Of a DNA stretch of 64,000 nucleotides, positions 63,958-64,000 are shown piece by piece. The notes beneath the pieces were generated by a model. That model did not search any database. It was not told the origin of the DNA and was given only the letters and a program-made list of their open reading frames with translations. The first letter of the stretch is position 1. Each line of letters starts with the position of its first letter. Location: the NCBI RefSeq assembly GCF_000325665.1, contig NC_019908.1, positions 1,426,001-1,490,000 of the forward strand. Direction: 5' to 3'. The position numbers and the translations under genes are program-made. The DNA comes from Brachyspira pilosicoli P43/6/78. GTDB lineage: Bacteria; Spirochaetota; Brachyspiria; Brachyspirales; Brachyspiraceae.

Positions 63958-64000
63958 TTAAGCATCAAAGCCTTTATTTTTTACAAGCTCTCTAAACCAA
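63958..64000 (-). CDS. C-terminal end of a gene cut by the window, possibly GH1 glycosidase
   Basis: The frame WFRELVKNKGFDA ends in TAA at 63958-63960, 22 bases upstream of the GH4 start. The WF/Y-x-E/K-L/V pattern resembles the tail of family 1 6-phospho-beta-glucosidases, but 13 residues are too few to be sure. Confidence 0.45.
   Translation of the reverse strand, partial: WFRELVKNKGFDA

Overview
The window is AT-rich chromosomal DNA from a spirochaete, most likely Brachyspira. The pointers are the strong A/T bias, a spiro-SPASM-type radical SAM tail, flagellar switch genes (fliL-fliM-fliY), several outer-membrane beta-barrel proteins and lipoproteins with spirochaete-like signal peptides, and fermentation genes (adhE, enolase, PTS beta-glucoside genes). 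No phage, transposase, CRISPR array, rRNA or tRNA gene was found.

Layout. 1-4.3 kb: partial radical SAM gene, sugar nucleotidyltransferase, DJ-1 protein, holA and a HIRAN protein. 4.4-8.3 kb: a lipoprotein, four secreted barrel-like proteins and a YggU/DUF167 protein. 8.4-20.7 kb: a 926-aa protease/barrel protein, two bacteriohemerythrins, eno, a two-gene membrane glycosyltransferase operon, adhE and glyQ. 20.9-30 kb: leucine dehydrogenase, a purine-riboswitch-controlled amidohydrolase, a metallo-beta-lactamase hydrolase and the potABCD polyamine operon with a long structured leader. 30-40 kb: LEA-type lipoprotein, MATE pump, lepB, an XPB-like protein, queA, an AddB-like iron-sulfur nuclease and a methyltransferase. 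40.5-45 kb: rimP-nusA operon, trxB and a membrane AlbA_2 protein. 45-53 kb: a Cys/His-rich DUF4026-like protein, an SLBB protein, a very long acidic repeat gene and pyrR. 53-56 kb: flagellar switch genes. 56.5-64 kb: nnr, an HU-LysM gene, trxA, an FMN oxidase and PTS/6-phospho-beta-glucosidase genes.

The most striking points are these. (1) A gene at 58665-60312, read across one frameshift, encodes four HU/IHF-like modules, a membrane helix and a LysM domain, a possible nucleoid-to-cell-wall tether. (2) A guanine-type purine riboswitch precedes an 8-oxoguanine/guanine-deaminase-like gene. (3) The potABCD leader of about 200 nt contains a 9-bp long-range helix that would mask the potA ribosome binding site. 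(4) Four genes, including holA and nusA, are interrupted, yet the downstream coding sequence is fully preserved. (5) Dispersed structured GC-rich intergenic repeats recur in three places.

Limits: all function calls come from reading motifs and architecture. No database search or folding program was run.
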